Below the pieces are notes generated by a model, which was not told the DNA's origin, did no database searches, and worked only from the letters and a program-made list of their open reading frames with translations. The position numbers and the translations under genes are program-made. 64,000 nt of DNA, taken from assembly GCF_900113955.1 (NCBI RefSeq), contig NZ_FORH01000005.1, positions 62,001 to 126,000 of the forward strand, given 5' to 3'. Shown piece by piece: positions 1-11,417 of this stretch. Origin of the DNA: Celeribacter neptunius (GTDB lineage Bacteria > Pseudomonadota > Alphaproteobacteria > Rhodobacterales > Rhodobacteraceae). The stretch's first letter is position 1, and each line of letters starts with the position of its first letter.

Positions 1-897
1 TTCCTGCGCGAATTCGACTGGATCCGCACCGGGCTGATGTTCGAACCGCGCGGCCATGACATGATGTCCGGCTCGATCCTCTACCCGCCGACGCGCGAGG
101 ATTGCGATGTCGCTGTGCTGTTCATCGAGACCTCCGGTTGCCTGCCGATGTGCGGTCACGGCACGATCGGCACGGTGACCATGGCGATCGAGAACGGGCT
201 GGTGACCCCGAAAGAGCCGGGCAAGCTCATGCTCGATACGCCCGCCGGGCCGGTGGCCATCGATTATCGCCAGGAAGGCCGCTTTGTCGAAGAGGTGCGG
301 CTCACCAATGTGCCCGCGTTCCTCTATGCCGAAGGGATGACCGCCGAGATCGACGCGCTGGGCGAGGTCACGGTGGATGTGTCCTACGGCGGCAATTTCT
401 ACGCCATCGTCGAACCGCAGGCCTGTTTTAACGACATGGCCGATTACACGGCGGGCGAATTGATCGAGATGAGCCGGGCGCTGCGCCGGGCGCTCAACGA
501 GAAATACGATTTCGTGCATCCCGAAAAGCCCGAGATCAACGGGCTGTCGCATATCATGTGGACCGGCGCCCCGACGGTCGATGGTGCAACGGCCCGCAAT
601 GCGGTGTTCTATGGCGACAAGGCCATCGACCGCTCGCCTTGCGGCACCGGCACATCCGCGCGCATGGCGCAATGGGCCGCCAAAGGCCGGCTCAAGCCGG
701 GCGATGAGTTCATCCACGAAAGCATCATCGGCAGCCTGTTCAAAGGCCGGGTCGAGGCGGCGGTCAAGGTCGGGACCAAGGACGGAGAGCGCGACGCGAT
801 CATCCCCTCGATCGGCGGATGGGCGCGTCAAACCGGGTTCAACACCATCTTCATCGACGACCGCGACCCCTACGCACACGGGTTTGCCGTGGTCTGA
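1..897 (+). CDS. 4-hydroxyproline 2-epimerase (proline racemase family), 5' end missing
   Basis: The reading frame is open from the first base, so the true start lies before the window; about 298 codons are visible of a family that usually has 310-345. Proline racemase family enzymes invert C-alpha of proline or 4-hydroxyproline with two cysteines. Both are visible: Cys in MCGHGTIG (codon at 151-153) and Cys in SPCGTGTSARMA (codon at 640-642). A Cys/Cys pair argues against the trans-3-hydroxyproline dehydratase branch, which has Thr at the second site. Choosing hydroxyproline over proline rests on the next gene, a ketoglutarate semialdehyde dehydrogenase that ends the hydroxyproline pathway. 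Substrate is inferred; the family is secure. Confidence 0.85.
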   Translation, partial: FLREFDWIRTGLMFEPRGHDMMSGSILYPPTREDCDVAVLFIETSGCLPMCGHGTIGTVTMAIENGLVTPKEPGKLMLDTPAGPVAIDYRQEGRFVEEVRLTNVPAFLYAEGMTAEIDALGEVTVDVSYGGNFYAIVEPQACFNDMADYTAGELIEMSRALRRALNEKYDFVHPEKPEINGLSHIMWTGAPTVDGATARNAVFYGDKAIDRSPCGTGTSARMAQWAAKGRLKPGDEFIHESIIGSLFKGRVEAAVKVGTKDGERDAIIPSIGGWARQTGFNTIFIDDRDPYAHGFAVV

Positions 898-945
898 GGT
901 GTCGTGCGCGGCGTCGGCTGTTCTGAGATTCTGAAAGGATACGAC

Positions 946-2460
<1,515 letters not shown>

Positions 2461-2472
2461 CTGCGACTTTCC

Positions 2473-2516
2473 ACGCCCTGATCTGTTTTTCGCAGGTCAG
2501 GGCGTTTTCTTTTTCC
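2473..2516 (+). terminator. Rho-independent terminator after the dehydrogenase
   Basis: Arms ACGCCCTGA (2473-2481) and TCAGGGCGT (2497-2505) pair perfectly and are followed at once by a T-rich run (TTTTCTTTTTCC). It closes the epimerase-dehydrogenase unit and implies that the peptide transporter downstream has its own promoter. Confidence 0.85.
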
Positions 2517-2574
2517 TGCCCGCAGGTTGCGCAGATGTTAAAAAATACGCGCCGAAATTTTTTAATCTACATTT

Positions 2575-2593
2575 AAAATACAAATAGTATTTT
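2575..2593. promoter_or_regulatory. inverted repeat in AT-rich promoter region of the peptide transporter operon
   Basis: A perfect 7-base inverted repeat, AAAATAC-AAATA-GTATTTT, sits in a markedly AT-rich stretch (2537-2595) between the terminator and the binding-protein gene. The size and symmetry suit a GntR-type or similar operator, and the AT-rich stretch is the obvious place for the operon promoter. No regulator gene is visible nearby, so the protein that would bind it is unknown. Confidence 0.4.
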
Positions 2594-2656
2594 ATTCTGG
2601 ATTGCGAGCGGCGGTGTTGCTAGCGTGGCGACAGAATGAACAAACAGGGAAGTCAC

Positions 2657-4408
2657 ATGAAACGGATACAGTTCTCGCAACGCGCATTCCGAAACACGGC
2701 GGTCTGCACGGCCATGACACTGGCACTGGCCGGGGGCGCGCTGGCCCAGGACGCGCAAACGGGTGGGACACTCAAGATTGTCGGCACTGCGGATCTCGAT
2801 CACTTCGACCCGACGAGCGCGGCGCTGGTGACCACCAACAATTTTCTGCGCGCCACGCAACGCACGCTGATCAGCTATCACGCCTCCACCGACGAAGAAG
2901 AGCGCATCCGCCCGGTGGGCGATCTCGCCACCGAGGTGCCACAGCCCACCAATGGCGGTCTGACCTACACGTTCCATCTGCGCGATGGTGCGATGTGGAA
3001 TACGCCGGGTGGCGCGCGCCAGATCACCTCCGCCGATTTCGAACGCGGCATGAAACGCATGTGCAACCCGGCGCTGGGCTCCGCCATGCTGACCTATTTC
3101 GTGTCGCTGATCGACGGGATGGACACGTTCTGCGACGGTTTCGCCGAGGTTGAGCCGACCGTCGAGGCGATGAAGGCCTATATCGAAGACAACGACATCG
3201 CGGGGATCACCCAGCCGGACGATCTGACGGTCGAAATCACCCTGTCCGAGACGGCGGGCGATTTCATCTACATGGTGTCCCTGCCGACCTCTGCCCCCGC
3301 ACCGATCGAAGTGCTTGATTATATGCCGGATGGGCCGGAGTATCGCGAAAACTTCATCGCTTCTGGGCCTTACACGCCGGTGGATTATGTCCCTGACGCC
3401 TCGCTGACGCTTGCGCGCAACCCGGCCTGGAGTGCCGAGGCCGATCCGCTGCGCGCCGCCAATGTCGACACGATCGAGATCACCTTTGGCATTCAGCCGG
3501 ATGCGGCGATCCAACAGCTTCAGGCCGGCGACGCGGATATGGTCTATGACATCACCATCCCGCCGGCGATCCTGTCGCTTTTGACGATGACGGCGGATGA
3601 AAAAGTGATGACCATGTCGGCCGGGCGCACCGCGTTCTTGTTCATCAACACCGTGTCCGACAACAATGATGGCGCCTTGCAAGACCTGCGCGTGCGTCAG
3701 GCGCTGAACTACGCCATCGACAAGGCGGCGCTGGTGCAACAGATGGGCGGGCCTGCCATTGCGCAACCGCAAAGCGGCATCTTCGGCGCCGGCGTTCTGG
3801 GCTATCACGACTTCGATCTCTACCCGTCCGAAGGGGATGCCGGTGATCCCGAGAAGGCCCGCGCACTTCTGGCCGAGGCGGGCTATCCGGACGGGATCAC
3901 GCTCAAGATGCCCTATCGCAATCAGAACAACCAACCGGAGATCGCCCAGACCATTCAGGCCGCCATGGCGGAGGCCGGGATCACGCTGGAACTGACACCG
4001 GTGACGGCCTCGGATTACTATTCCAAATTCATGACCAACCCGCGCAACACCGAAGAGGGGGCGTGGGACATCGCGCCGGTCGGTTGGGCGCCGGATTGGG
4101 TCGGTGGTGCTGCTCGCTCGGTCTTCCAGCCGCAGTTCACCTTTGACGGTCGCCATCAGACCTACAACTACACCGACTACAACAACCCGGAGGCCAATGA
4201 GGTCGCCAAGCAGGCGATCAACGCCACCACGCCCGAAGAGGCGGCGCGTCTCTGGGCCGAGGTCGATGAGCTGGTGATGGCCGATGCGCCGGTGGTGCCC
4301 TATTACTCCGAACAGGTCGTGCTCTACCGCGGCCCTGCGGTCGAGAATTTCCAACCCTATGCGTTGGGCGGGCAGGGCGATTGGACCAATGTCTGGCTGA
4401 ACCGCTGA
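2657..4408 (+). CDS. peptide ABC transporter substrate-binding protein (SBP family 5)
   Basis: A 583-residue periplasmic binding protein of the DppA/OppA type. The N-terminus has basic residues, a hydrophobic core and an ALAQDA cleavage site, followed by TGGTLKIVGTADLDHFDP, the usual start of mature family-5 proteins. An internal segment around LRVRQALNYAIDKAALVQQ is the family's diagnostic helix. The ATG at 2657 is preferred to the one at 2636 because AGGGAAG precedes it by a few bases. It opens an operon with a double ATPase, two permeases and two proline-directed peptidases, so the ligand is probably a Pro- or Hyp-containing peptide; that is inference from neighbours. Confidence 0.88.
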   Translation: MKRIQFSQRAFRNTAVCTAMTLALAGGALAQDAQTGGTLKIVGTADLDHFDPTSAALVTTNNFLRATQRTLISYHASTDEEERIRPVGDLATEVPQPTNGGLTYTFHLRDGAMWNTPGGARQITSADFERGMKRMCNPALGSAMLTYFVSLIDGMDTFCDGFAEVEPTVEAMKAYIEDNDIAGITQPDDLTVEITLSETAGDFIYMVSLPTSAPAPIEVLDYMPDGPEYRENFIASGPYTPVDYVPDASLTLARNPAWSAEADPLRAANVDTIEITFGIQPDAAIQQLQAGDADMVYDITIPPAILSLLTMTADEKVMTMSAGRTAFLFINTVSDNNDGALQDLRVRQALNYAIDKAALVQQMGGPAIAQPQSGIFGAGVLGYHDFDLYPSEGDAGDPEKARALLAEAGYPDGITLKMPYRNQNNQPEIAQTIQAAMAEAGITLELTPVTASDYYSKFMTNPRNTEEGAWDIAPVGWAPDWVGGAARSVFQPQFTFDGRHQTYNYTDYNNPEANEVAKQAINATTPEEAARLWAEVDELVMADAPVVPYYSEQVVLYRGPAVENFQPYALGGQGDWTNVWLNR

Positions 4409-4434
4409 CAGTCGGTCGCTCTGGCTTGAACCAC

Positions 4435-4466
4435 GGATTGCAGCCGGTGTCCCCCGGCTGCAATCC
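4435..4466 (+). other. strong intercistronic hairpin between binding protein and ATPase genes
   Basis: Arms GGATTGCAGCCGG (4435-4447) and CCGGCTGCAATCC (4454-4466) match over 13 base pairs with a six-base loop. No T run follows, so it is unlikely to stop all transcription. Such hairpins after binding-protein genes commonly protect the upstream message and lower expression of the downstream subunits. Confidence 0.75.
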
Positions 4467-4537
4467 CGTCTGACTTTCAAAACCAACAACAGAGTTTCGC
4501 AGGGTCACCGGCCGCGGAACCACCGAATGGACCTGAA

Positions 4538-6403
4538 ATGGCACTGATAGAAGCGCGCAACGTCACCATCCGTATCCCAACCGAAGACGGGGTGGTCCAT
4601 GCCGCCAATTCGGTTTCCTTTTCCGTCGAAGAAGGCGAGCTTTTCGGCATCGCGGGCGAGTCCGGTTCGGGCAAAAGCGTCCTGATGCAGGCCATCGCGG
4701 GGCTTTTGCCCGGGGCCGAGATCGAGGGCGAAGTGCTGTTCGACGGCCACGACATGCTGACGATGAGCGAGGCCGAGCGACGTGCCCTGCGCGGTGCACA
4801 GATCGGAATGATCTTTCAGGACCCGCTTTCCAGCCTGCATCCGTTCTACACCATCGGGTCGCAGATCGCCGAAATGATTCATGCACATGAAAAGGTGGAC
4901 AAAACCGAAGCGAGACGGCGCGTTGTCGAGATGCTCGAACGGGTCGGCATTGCGGAGGCGGACAAACGATACGAGGCCTATCCTCACGAATTTTCCGGCG
5001 GCATGCGGCAGCGTGTGATGATCGCCATGGCACTGATCCTGCGGCCGCCGCTGATCATTGCCGACGAACCGACCACGGCGCTCGATGTGACGGTGCAGGC
5101 CCAGATCGTCGAGCTGCTCGACGAGATGCGCCGCAGTTTCGGGACGACCGTGATCATGATTACCCATGATCTCGGGCTTTTGTCCTCGGTCGCCGATCAT
5201 GTGATGGTGATGTATGCCGGCACGCGGCTCGAGATCGGCGCGACCGGGGCGCTGTTTGCCATGCCGACGCATCCCTACACGCTGGGCCTGTTGCGCTCTT
5301 CTCCCGCGGCCGACAGCGATGGCCGTGCGTTGATCCCGATTGCCGGCAAGCCGCCGAGCCTGTTGGCGCGCCCGCGTGGATGTGTTTTCGCGCCGCGCTG
5401 TGCGCAGGCGACCGATCTTTGCCACATGTCGCCCCCACCGCTGCGTCGCTATAGTGACGCCACCGAGGCGCTGTGCCATTTCACGGCGAGCCTGCCTGAG
5501 GCAGCGCCTGTGTCAGAACTGGCCACCAGCCCCCCCGCGTCGCGAAAATCTGGGCGCTATGTGGTCGAGGCCTCTGGCCTGTCGCTCACCTACCGCACGA
5601 AAAAGGGCTTTGGCCGCGCGGTTGAGAACCAGGTTTTGAACGGCGTGGACCTGACCGTGCGCAAGGGCGAGACGCTGGGATTGGTGGGCGAATCCGGCTG
5701 TGGCAAGTCCACGCTCGCCCGTGTCTTGGCCGGTCTGGCGGTGCCGACCGACGGCGAGGTGAAAATTCAGGGCGAACCCATCGCCAGCCTTACCGCCGCG
5801 CGTTGGCGCGCGATGCGACGGCGGGTGCAGATGGTGTTCCAGGACCCTTTCGGCTCGCTCAATCCGCGCCGCCGCGTCGGTGCGATCATCAGTGACCCGC
5901 TGCGCATCCATGACATCGGCACGGCGGCCACGCGCAAGGCGCGGGTGCAGGAGCTGATGGAAATCGTCGGGCTGAATCCCGAACATTTCAACCGTTTCCC
6001 CTCCGAGTTCTCCGGTGGTCAGCGGCAAAGGATCGGCATCGCCCGCGCGCTGGCTTTGGAACCCGCGCTGATCATCCTCGATGAACCGGTCTCGGCGCTC
6101 GATGTCTCGATCCAGGCGCAGATTCTGAACCTCTTGCAGGCGCTGCAGCGCGATCTGGGCCTGACCTATCTGTTCATCAGCCATGATCTCTCGGTGGTGC
6201 GTCACATCTGCGACCGGATCGCGGTGATGGACAAAGGCCAGATCGTCGAAAGCGCCAGCGCCGAGAAGCTGTTCGGCGCGCCCGAACATCCGTTCACCCG
6301 CGAGCTTTTGGGGGCCACCCATCATCCGCCCGCTCTGACCGGAGTGGACACGCGCAGCCTGATTGCGGAAACGCCCTTTATGACACAGGAGGCTTTGGTA
6401 TGA
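4538..6403 (+). CDS. peptide ABC transporter, fused double ATP-binding protein (DppD-DppF type)
   Basis: A 621-residue cytoplasmic ATPase with two complete nucleotide-binding domains in one chain. Domain 1 shows Walker A GESGSGKS, signature FSGGMRQR and Walker B with ADEPTTALD; domain 2 (from about residue 340) shows [16 protein letters not shown] and LDEPVSALD. Between them lies the cysteine-bearing RGCVFAPRC segment typical of the oligopeptide/dipeptide C-terminal domain. It powers the two permeases encoded next, overlapping the first by 4 bases. In E. coli DppD and DppF are separate; the fusion is common in alphaproteobacteria. Confidence 0.9.
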   Translation: MALIEARNVTIRIPTEDGVVHAANSVSFSVEEGELFGIAGESGSGKSVLMQAIAGLLPGAEIEGEVLFDGHDMLTMSEAERRALRGAQIGMIFQDPLSSLHPFYTIGSQIAEMIHAHEKVDKTEARRRVVEMLERVGIAEADKRYEAYPHEFSGGMRQRVMIAMALILRPPLIIADEPTTALDVTVQAQIVELLDEMRRSFGTTVIMITHDLGLLSSVADHVMVMYAGTRLEIGATGALFAMPTHPYTLGLLRSSPAADSDGRALIPIAGKPPSLLARPRGCVFAPRCAQATDLCHMSPPPLRRYSDATEALCHFTASLPEAAPVSELATSPPASRKSGRYVVEASGLSLTYRTKKGFGRAVENQVLNGVDLTVRKGETLGLVGESGCGKSTLARVLAGLAVPTDGEVKIQGEPIASLTAARWRAMRRRVQMVFQDPFGSLNPRRRVGAIISDPLRIHDIGTAATRKARVQELMEIVGLNPEHFNRFPSEFSGGQRQRIGIARALALEPALIILDEPVSALDVSIQAQILNLLQALQRDLGLTYLFISHDLSVVRHICDRIAVMDKGQIVESASAEKLFGAPEHPFTRELLGATHHPPALTGVDTRSLIAETPFMTQEALV

Positions 6404-7395
6404 GCCATGCAGATGCCCCAGAGATTGTTCAACCGGAGAGCGTCCAGCCTGAGATCGTCCAGCGCGGCGCCTTTGCCCTCACCATGCGGCGCTTGCTGCG
6501 CGATCCGGCGACGCTGATCGCCTTCGCCTTTATCGTGCTGCTGAGCCTCTTCGCCATTTTTGCCCCGCTGACCGAGATCTGGACCGGTCATAGCGCGATT
6601 GAGCAATATCGCGAGACCGGTATGACGGCGATGGGCCTGCCCGTGGGCCCCAATGGAACCTTCCTGATGGGCACCGATCAGCTTGGCCGCGATGTCTTCG
6701 TGCGTCTGGCTTACGGCGCGCGGATTTCTCTGGCGGTGGGCGTTTTGGCCTCGCTCGCGGCGGCGACGATTGGCGTCACCATCGGCATGTGTGCGGGGTT
6801 CTTCGGCGGCTGGGTCGACACGGTTCTGGGCCGGATCATGGATCTGGTGATGAGCGTGCCGTTCCTCTTGTGCGCGCTGGCACTGGTGTCTGTCTTCGGC
6901 CCGTCTCTGAGCCTGTCGGTCTCGGTGATCGTGTTTTTCAGCTGGACCACCATCGGCCGGGTGATCCGTGCCGAAAGCGCCTCGATTGCCAAGCGTGAAT
7001 TCATTCAGGCCAGCCGCTCGATGGGGGCGTCGAACCTGTCGATCCTGATCCGCGATGTGTTGCCCAATCTGGCGGTGCCGATCATCGTCTACACAACAAT
7101 GATGATCCCGTCCTCCATCGTCTTTGAAGCGACGCTGTCTTTTCTGGGTCTTGGCATCGTGCCGCCGACGCCGAGCTGGGGCGGGATGCTGGCCGATGCG
7201 GGGGCCAATTCGATCTACCTCGTGGCCTGGTGGCTGGTGGTGTTTCCGGGCTTTGCCCTGTTGTTCACCACGCTGGCGTTCAACATTCTGGGGGACGGGC
7301 TGCGCGATGCTTTGGACCCGAAAGGGCGCAAGATCGTCCGCCGCCGCAAATCCCGCAAAAATCGCTCTACAACTCGCAAGGAGACCGCGCAATGA
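6400..7395 (+). CDS. peptide ABC transporter permease (DppC type)
   Basis: A 331-residue inner-membrane permease. After a cytoplasmic N-terminus it has a first membrane helix (around LIAFAFIVLLSLFAIF), the extended loop with FLMGTDQLGRDVFVRLAYGAR that is diagnostic for DppC/OppC proteins, then about five more helices. The coupling helix includes the EFIQASRSMGAS region. It starts by an ATGA overlap with the ATPase gene and ends by the same type of overlap with the next permease, so the three are translationally coupled. The C-terminal tail is very basic. Confidence 0.9.
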   Translation: MSHADAPEIVQPESVQPEIVQRGAFALTMRRLLRDPATLIAFAFIVLLSLFAIFAPLTEIWTGHSAIEQYRETGMTAMGLPVGPNGTFLMGTDQLGRDVFVRLAYGARISLAVGVLASLAAATIGVTIGMCAGFFGGWVDTVLGRIMDLVMSVPFLLCALALVSVFGPSLSLSVSVIVFFSWTTIGRVIRAESASIAKREFIQASRSMGASNLSILIRDVLPNLAVPIIVYTTMMIPSSIVFEATLSFLGLGIVPPTPSWGGMLADAGANSIYLVAWWLVVFPGFALLFTTLAFNILGDGLRDALDPKGRKIVRRRKSRKNRSTTRKETAQ

Positions 7396-8345
7396 TCGCC
7401 TTTCTGACCCGCCGCCTGTCTTTCGGGGTTCTGGTGCTCTTCACGCTCAGCGCCTTCGTCTTCCTGCTGTTCTACGTCGCGCCGGGCGATCCCGCGCGGA
7501 TGATCGCGGGCGAAAAGGCCACTGCGCAGCAGCTTGCGCAAATCCGAGAGAATCTTGGCCTCGACCGGCCCATTCTGGTGCAATATGCGTCGTTTCTGGG
7601 CGATGCGCTGCGGGGCGATCTCGGCTTCTCCTATCGCAACCAACAGCCTGTCGTGGACCTGATCGTGCGGCGCATTCCGGTCACCGTATCCCTGGTCTTG
7701 GGCGGTGTCGTGGTCTGGCTCGCCATCGGCATTCCGATCGGCATCATGTCGGCGCGGTTTGCCGGCGGGCTGCGCGATCGGTTGGGGCAGGTGTTCATCC
7801 TGATCGGGCTGAGTTTTCCGACCTTCGTTCTGGGCATGCTGGCGCTTTACACGCTGTATTTCCTGCCACGTAAAAATGGCGTCGTGCTGTTCCCGCCCGG
7901 CGGCTATGCGCCTTTGCTCGACGATCCGTTGAAATGGGCCTGGCATTTGACCCTGCCGTGGCTGACGCTGGCGCTGGTGACGGCGGCGATCTATGCGAGG
8001 CTGACCCGTGGCCAGCTTTTGTCCGTGCTGGGCGAGGATTACATTCGCACCGCCCGCGCCAAGGGGCTGAGCGAGCGCCGCGTGATCTACAAACACGGCA
8101 TGCGCGCGACCCTGACCGCTCTGGTCACGCAATTGGGCGCCGATATTGCCGTCATGCTCGGCGGTGTGATCGTCATCGAACAGGTCTACGGGCTGCAAGG
8201 CGTCGGCTCCATGGCCGTCCAGGCCGTGCGCAATCAGGACCGCCCGATCATCATCGGTGTCGTCCTTTTGGGCGGGCTGTTCATCGTCATTTCCAACATT
8301 CTGGTCGACCTGCTCTACGCGGCGCTCGATCCACGTACACGCTGA
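7392..8345 (+). CDS. peptide ABC transporter permease (DppB type)
   Basis: A 317-residue inner-membrane permease with an N-terminal helix, the DppB-type motif PGDPARMI, the GLDRPILVQY segment and a coupling loop containing EDYIRTARAKGLSE, all hallmarks of the DppB/OppB family. The start at 7392 gives an ATGA overlap with the DppC-like gene and the expected MIAFLTRRL N-terminus; longer upstream readings are overlap artefacts. The order ATPase-DppC-DppB is reversed from the classical B-C-D-F order. Confidence 0.9.
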   Translation: MIAFLTRRLSFGVLVLFTLSAFVFLLFYVAPGDPARMIAGEKATAQQLAQIRENLGLDRPILVQYASFLGDALRGDLGFSYRNQQPVVDLIVRRIPVTVSLVLGGVVVWLAIGIPIGIMSARFAGGLRDRLGQVFILIGLSFPTFVLGMLALYTLYFLPRKNGVVLFPPGGYAPLLDDPLKWAWHLTLPWLTLALVTAAIYARLTRGQLLSVLGEDYIRTARAKGLSERRVIYKHGMRATLTALVTQLGADIAVMLGGVIVIEQVYGLQGVGSMAVQAVRNQDRPIIIGVVLLGGLFIVISNILVDLLYAALDPRTR

Positions 8346-8352
8346 GGTCCCC

Positions 8353-9636
8353 ATGTCGTCTTTGTCTTATTCCATCCCCGGTCTGGTCCTCACGGATCAC
8401 AGCCTTGCCGTGCCGCTCGATTGGTCGCAGCCCGAGGGCGAGGCCATCACCTTGTTCGCCCGTGAGGTCGTCGATCCGATGCGCAAGCATGAGGACCTGC
8501 CCTGTCTTCTGTTTCTGCAGGGCGGCCCCGGCGGCAAGTCCAACCGGCCCCAGGACGGCACGCCGCCCTGGCTCGACGTGGCGCTCAAACAGTTCCGGGT
8601 GATCCTGATGGATCAGCGTGGCACCGGGCGCTCGTCGCCGGTTGAGGGGCGTCATATGGCGCAGTTTTCGGAGGCGGAAAAAGGCGCGGATTTCCTCGCC
8701 TGTTTTCGCGCCGACAGCATCATTCGCGATGCCGAACATCTGCGCAAAACCCTTTTCGGCGGGCGCAAATGGTCCACGCTGGGCCAGAGCTACGGTGGCT
8801 TCCTGACGCTCACCTACCTGTCCTTTGCGCCCGAGGCTTTGGAGGCCTGTTACGTGACCGGCGGCTTGCCGGGGCTCGAAGCCCATGCCGATGATGTCTA
8901 CGCCCGCACCTTCCCGCGGGTGAAGGCCAAGACGGAGACCTTCTACGCCCGTTACCCGCAGGATGTCGAAACCGTCGCCCGCATTGCCGATCTTCTGACG
9001 CAAGAGGATGTCCGGCTGCCCGATGGCGACCGGCTGAGCGTCGAGCGGTTCCAGACGCTTGGCATGGATTTCGGCATGGCGCCCTGTTTCGAAAACCTGC
9101 ATTGGCTGCTGGACGAGGCTTTCACTGCGGAGGGTGTCCTCAGCGACACGTTCCTGTTTGAGGTCATGACCCGCACGGGCTTTGCCTCCAATCCGCTGTT
9201 CGCCGCCCTGCAGGAGACGATCTATGCCCAAAGCGGCAATGTCTCAGACTGGGCGGCGCAGCGGGCGCGGGAGGCGCATCCGGAGTTCGCCACCGACCAG
9301 AGACCTCTGATGTTCACCGGCGAAATGATGTTCCCCTGGATGTTCGAGGACATCCGCACCCTGCGCCCGTTCCGGGACGCTACGGATGCGCTGGCCCGGC
9401 GCCGGTTCGATGCGCCATTCTACGATCTGGCGCGGTTGCGGGACAATGAGGTGCCGGTGGCGGCGGTCGTCTATTACGACGACATGTATGTCGATGCCGG
9501 GTTGTCTCTGGACACGGCGGATCGGGTTGGCAACCTGCGCGCCTGGGTCACCAATGAATATGAACACGACGGGCTGCGCCGCGATCCGCGCGTGCTTCAG
9601 CGCCTGTTCGACATGGTGCAAAGAGGTTTGCAATGA
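8353..9636 (+). CDS. proline iminopeptidase-like alpha/beta hydrolase (peptidase S33)
   Basis: A 427-residue cytoplasmic alpha/beta hydrolase related to prolyl aminopeptidases, which remove N-terminal proline from peptides. The oxyanion-hole region QGGPGGKS and the DQRGTGRSSP segment are typical of S33 enzymes; the nucleophile is Ser in GQSYGG (about residue 146). A C-terminal YYDDMYVD segment probably carries the acid residue, and the EYEHDGLR region the catalytic His. It begins 7 bases after the permease gene and overlaps the Xaa-Pro aminopeptidase gene by 4 bases, which links it to processing of imported peptides. Confidence 0.85.
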   Translation: MSSLSYSIPGLVLTDHSLAVPLDWSQPEGEAITLFAREVVDPMRKHEDLPCLLFLQGGPGGKSNRPQDGTPPWLDVALKQFRVILMDQRGTGRSSPVEGRHMAQFSEAEKGADFLACFRADSIIRDAEHLRKTLFGGRKWSTLGQSYGGFLTLTYLSFAPEALEACYVTGGLPGLEAHADDVYARTFPRVKAKTETFYARYPQDVETVARIADLLTQEDVRLPDGDRLSVERFQTLGMDFGMAPCFENLHWLLDEAFTAEGVLSDTFLFEVMTRTGFASNPLFAALQETIYAQSGNVSDWAAQRAREAHPEFATDQRPLMFTGEMMFPWMFEDIRTLRPFRDATDALARRRFDAPFYDLARLRDNEVPVAAVVYYDDMYVDAGLSLDTADRVGNLRAWVTNEYEHDGLRRDPRVLQRLFDMVQRGLQ

Positions 9637-11417
9637 CCCCCGCCAACAGACTCGCCGCCCTGCGCGGCTGGATGACGGATCACGGCCTTTCCGCCTGTCT
9701 CGTCACCTCCGCCGATGCCCATCAAAGCGAGGATTGCCCGGAGCGCGACCGTTGCTTGGCGTGGCTCAGCGGGTTTTCCGGGTCTCTCGGGCGCGCTCTG
9801 GTGACGGCGGAGCGGGCGATCCTTTTCGTCGATGGTCGTTATCAGGTGCAGGCCGCCCGGCAAGTCGATCCCACGTTGTGGCAGATCGCGCATTTGCACG
9901 ATGCTCCGCCCGAGGCCGTTTTGCGCAGCTTCTCTGAGCCCCTGCAGGTCGGGTACGACCCGATGCTCTGGACCGTGTTGCAGGTTCAGGACTTGGCAGA
10001 CGCGATTGCGCCCGCAGGGCATGGGCTTGTTGCGCTCGCTGCCGATCCCTTCTCAGACATCTGGCCGGACCGCCCCGCCGCGCCCAAGGGGGCGCTGCGG
10101 CAGATGCCGAACGATGTGGCCGGGGAAAGCGGGGCGCATAAACGCGCGCGTGTGCGGCAGCATTTGCGCGAACAGGGGCTTGCGGGTTGGGTGGTGACGA
10201 GACCCGATGACATCGCCTGGCTGACCAACACACGAGGGCGCGATATTCCGATGCATCCGGTGCCGCTGTCCTTCGCGATCCTGCCGGTCGAGGGCCCGAT
10301 GGTTTGGGCCATTTCTGAGGAAAAACTGACATTGGGGCAGGTGACCCCTGATCCCGATATCGAGATCACGCCGCCCGAGCGGTTTCTTGCGCGTCTTGCG
10401 CAGATCGCCAAGGGCAAGATCCTCGGCCACGATCCCAATTTCGCGCCGCAGGCGGTCGAGGCCGCAATTGCCGGTGCAGGGGGCACGGCAGTTCGGCGGG
10501 ACGATCCTGTCACAGCTCTGAAGGCGGCGAAGAATGCGGTGGAACTTGCCGGCTATCGCGACGCACATGTGAAAGACGGTGTGGCCTGGACCGCCTTCAT
10601 GACCTGGCTGGCCAAGGCTGTGCCCGCGCAGTTTGAGGCGGGAGATCCGGTGACGGAATGCGAGGCGGCGGATGAGATCCTCCGGCTGCGCCGCCAGCAG
10701 GACGGGTTTCTGGAGGCCAGTTTCAACTCGATTTCTGCCGCCGGGTCGAACGCCGCCATGTGCCATTATGCGCCGAAACGGGCGGAGAATGTCCCGATCA
10801 CGCCGGACGCGCTCTACCTGCTCGACAGCGGCGGACAGTATGTCAACGGCACCACGGATGCCACCCGGACCATAGCCTTTGCGCCTGTGTCCGAGGACAT
10901 CCGGCGGATCGCCACGGCGGTGCTCAAGGGCTTCATCGTCCTGTCCTCGGCGCGGTTCCCGGAAGGCAGCTTTCCGCATCATCTCGATGCGTTGGCCCGC
11001 GCGCCTCTGTGGCAGATGGGGTTGGATTACGACCACGGCACCGGCCATGGCGTGGGGCATAATCTTCTGGTGCATGAGCATCCGCACCGCTTCGGCAAAC
11101 GGGCCAATCCCTATCCGCTTTTGCCCGGTCATATCATGACGATCGAGCCGGGCTATTATCTCGAAGGGCAGTTCGGTCTCAGAATCGAAAATCAGGTCGA
11201 GGTGATCGCCGATCCGGACACTCCGGGGTTCTGCCGTTTCGCGCCGCTGACCATGGCGCCGATCCCGCTTGCGCTGTTCGATGTGGGGGCATTGACGGAT
11301 CAGGAGCGCGGCTGGCTCGATGACTATCATGCGCAAGTCCGGGCGCGCCTGTTGCCGCGACTGCCGGAACCCGCGCGGGATTGGATGATGGCGCAGACCG
11401 CGCCCTGCGCCGGGTGA
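9633..11417 (+). CDS. Xaa-Pro aminopeptidase (peptidase M24B)
   Basis: A 594-residue cytoplasmic metallopeptidase that releases the N-terminal residue next to proline. Two creatinase-like N-terminal domains precede a pita-bread domain from about residue 310. Metal ligands can be placed: Asp in YLLDSGGQY, Asp in GTTDATRT, His in GTGHGVGHNLLVHEHP, Glu in MTIEPGYY and Glu in RIENQVEV. The three-domain length of near 600 residues matches the eukaryote-like APP1 form. It is the last gene of the transporter operon and, with the S33 hydrolase, gives the cell both activities needed to take apart proline-rich peptides. Confidence 0.93.
   Translation: MTPANRLAALRGWMTDHGLSACLVTSADAHQSEDCPERDRCLAWLSGFSGSLGRALVTAERAILFVDGRYQVQAARQVDPTLWQIAHLHDAPPEAVLRSFSEPLQVGYDPMLWTVLQVQDLADAIAPAGHGLVALAADPFSDIWPDRPAAPKGALRQMPNDVAGESGAHKRARVRQHLREQGLAGWVVTRPDDIAWLTNTRGRDIPMHPVPLSFAILPVEGPMVWAISEEKLTLGQVTPDPDIEITPPERFLARLAQIAKGKILGHDPNFAPQAVEAAIAGAGGTAVRRDDPVTALKAAKNAVELAGYRDAHVKDGVAWTAFMTWLAKAVPAQFEAGDPVTECEAADEILRLRRQQDGFLEASFNSISAAGSNAAMCHYAPKRAENVPITPDALYLLDSGGQYVNGTTDATRTIAFAPVSEDIRRIATAVLKGFIVLSSARFPEGSFPHHLDALARAPLWQMGLDYDHGTGHGVGHNLLVHEHPHRFGKRANPYPLLPGHIMTIEPGYYLEGQFGLRIENQVEVIADPDTPGFCRFAPLTMAPIPLALFDVGALTDQERGWLDDYHAQVRARLLPRLPEPARDWMMAQTAPCAG

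Noticed and set aside
2573-4489. 638-codon open frame on the minus strand across the peptide-binding protein gene
   Set aside because: It is the mirror of a well-supported family-5 binding protein; the translation is Arg/His/Gly-rich without domains, as expected for antisense of GC-rich coding sequence.
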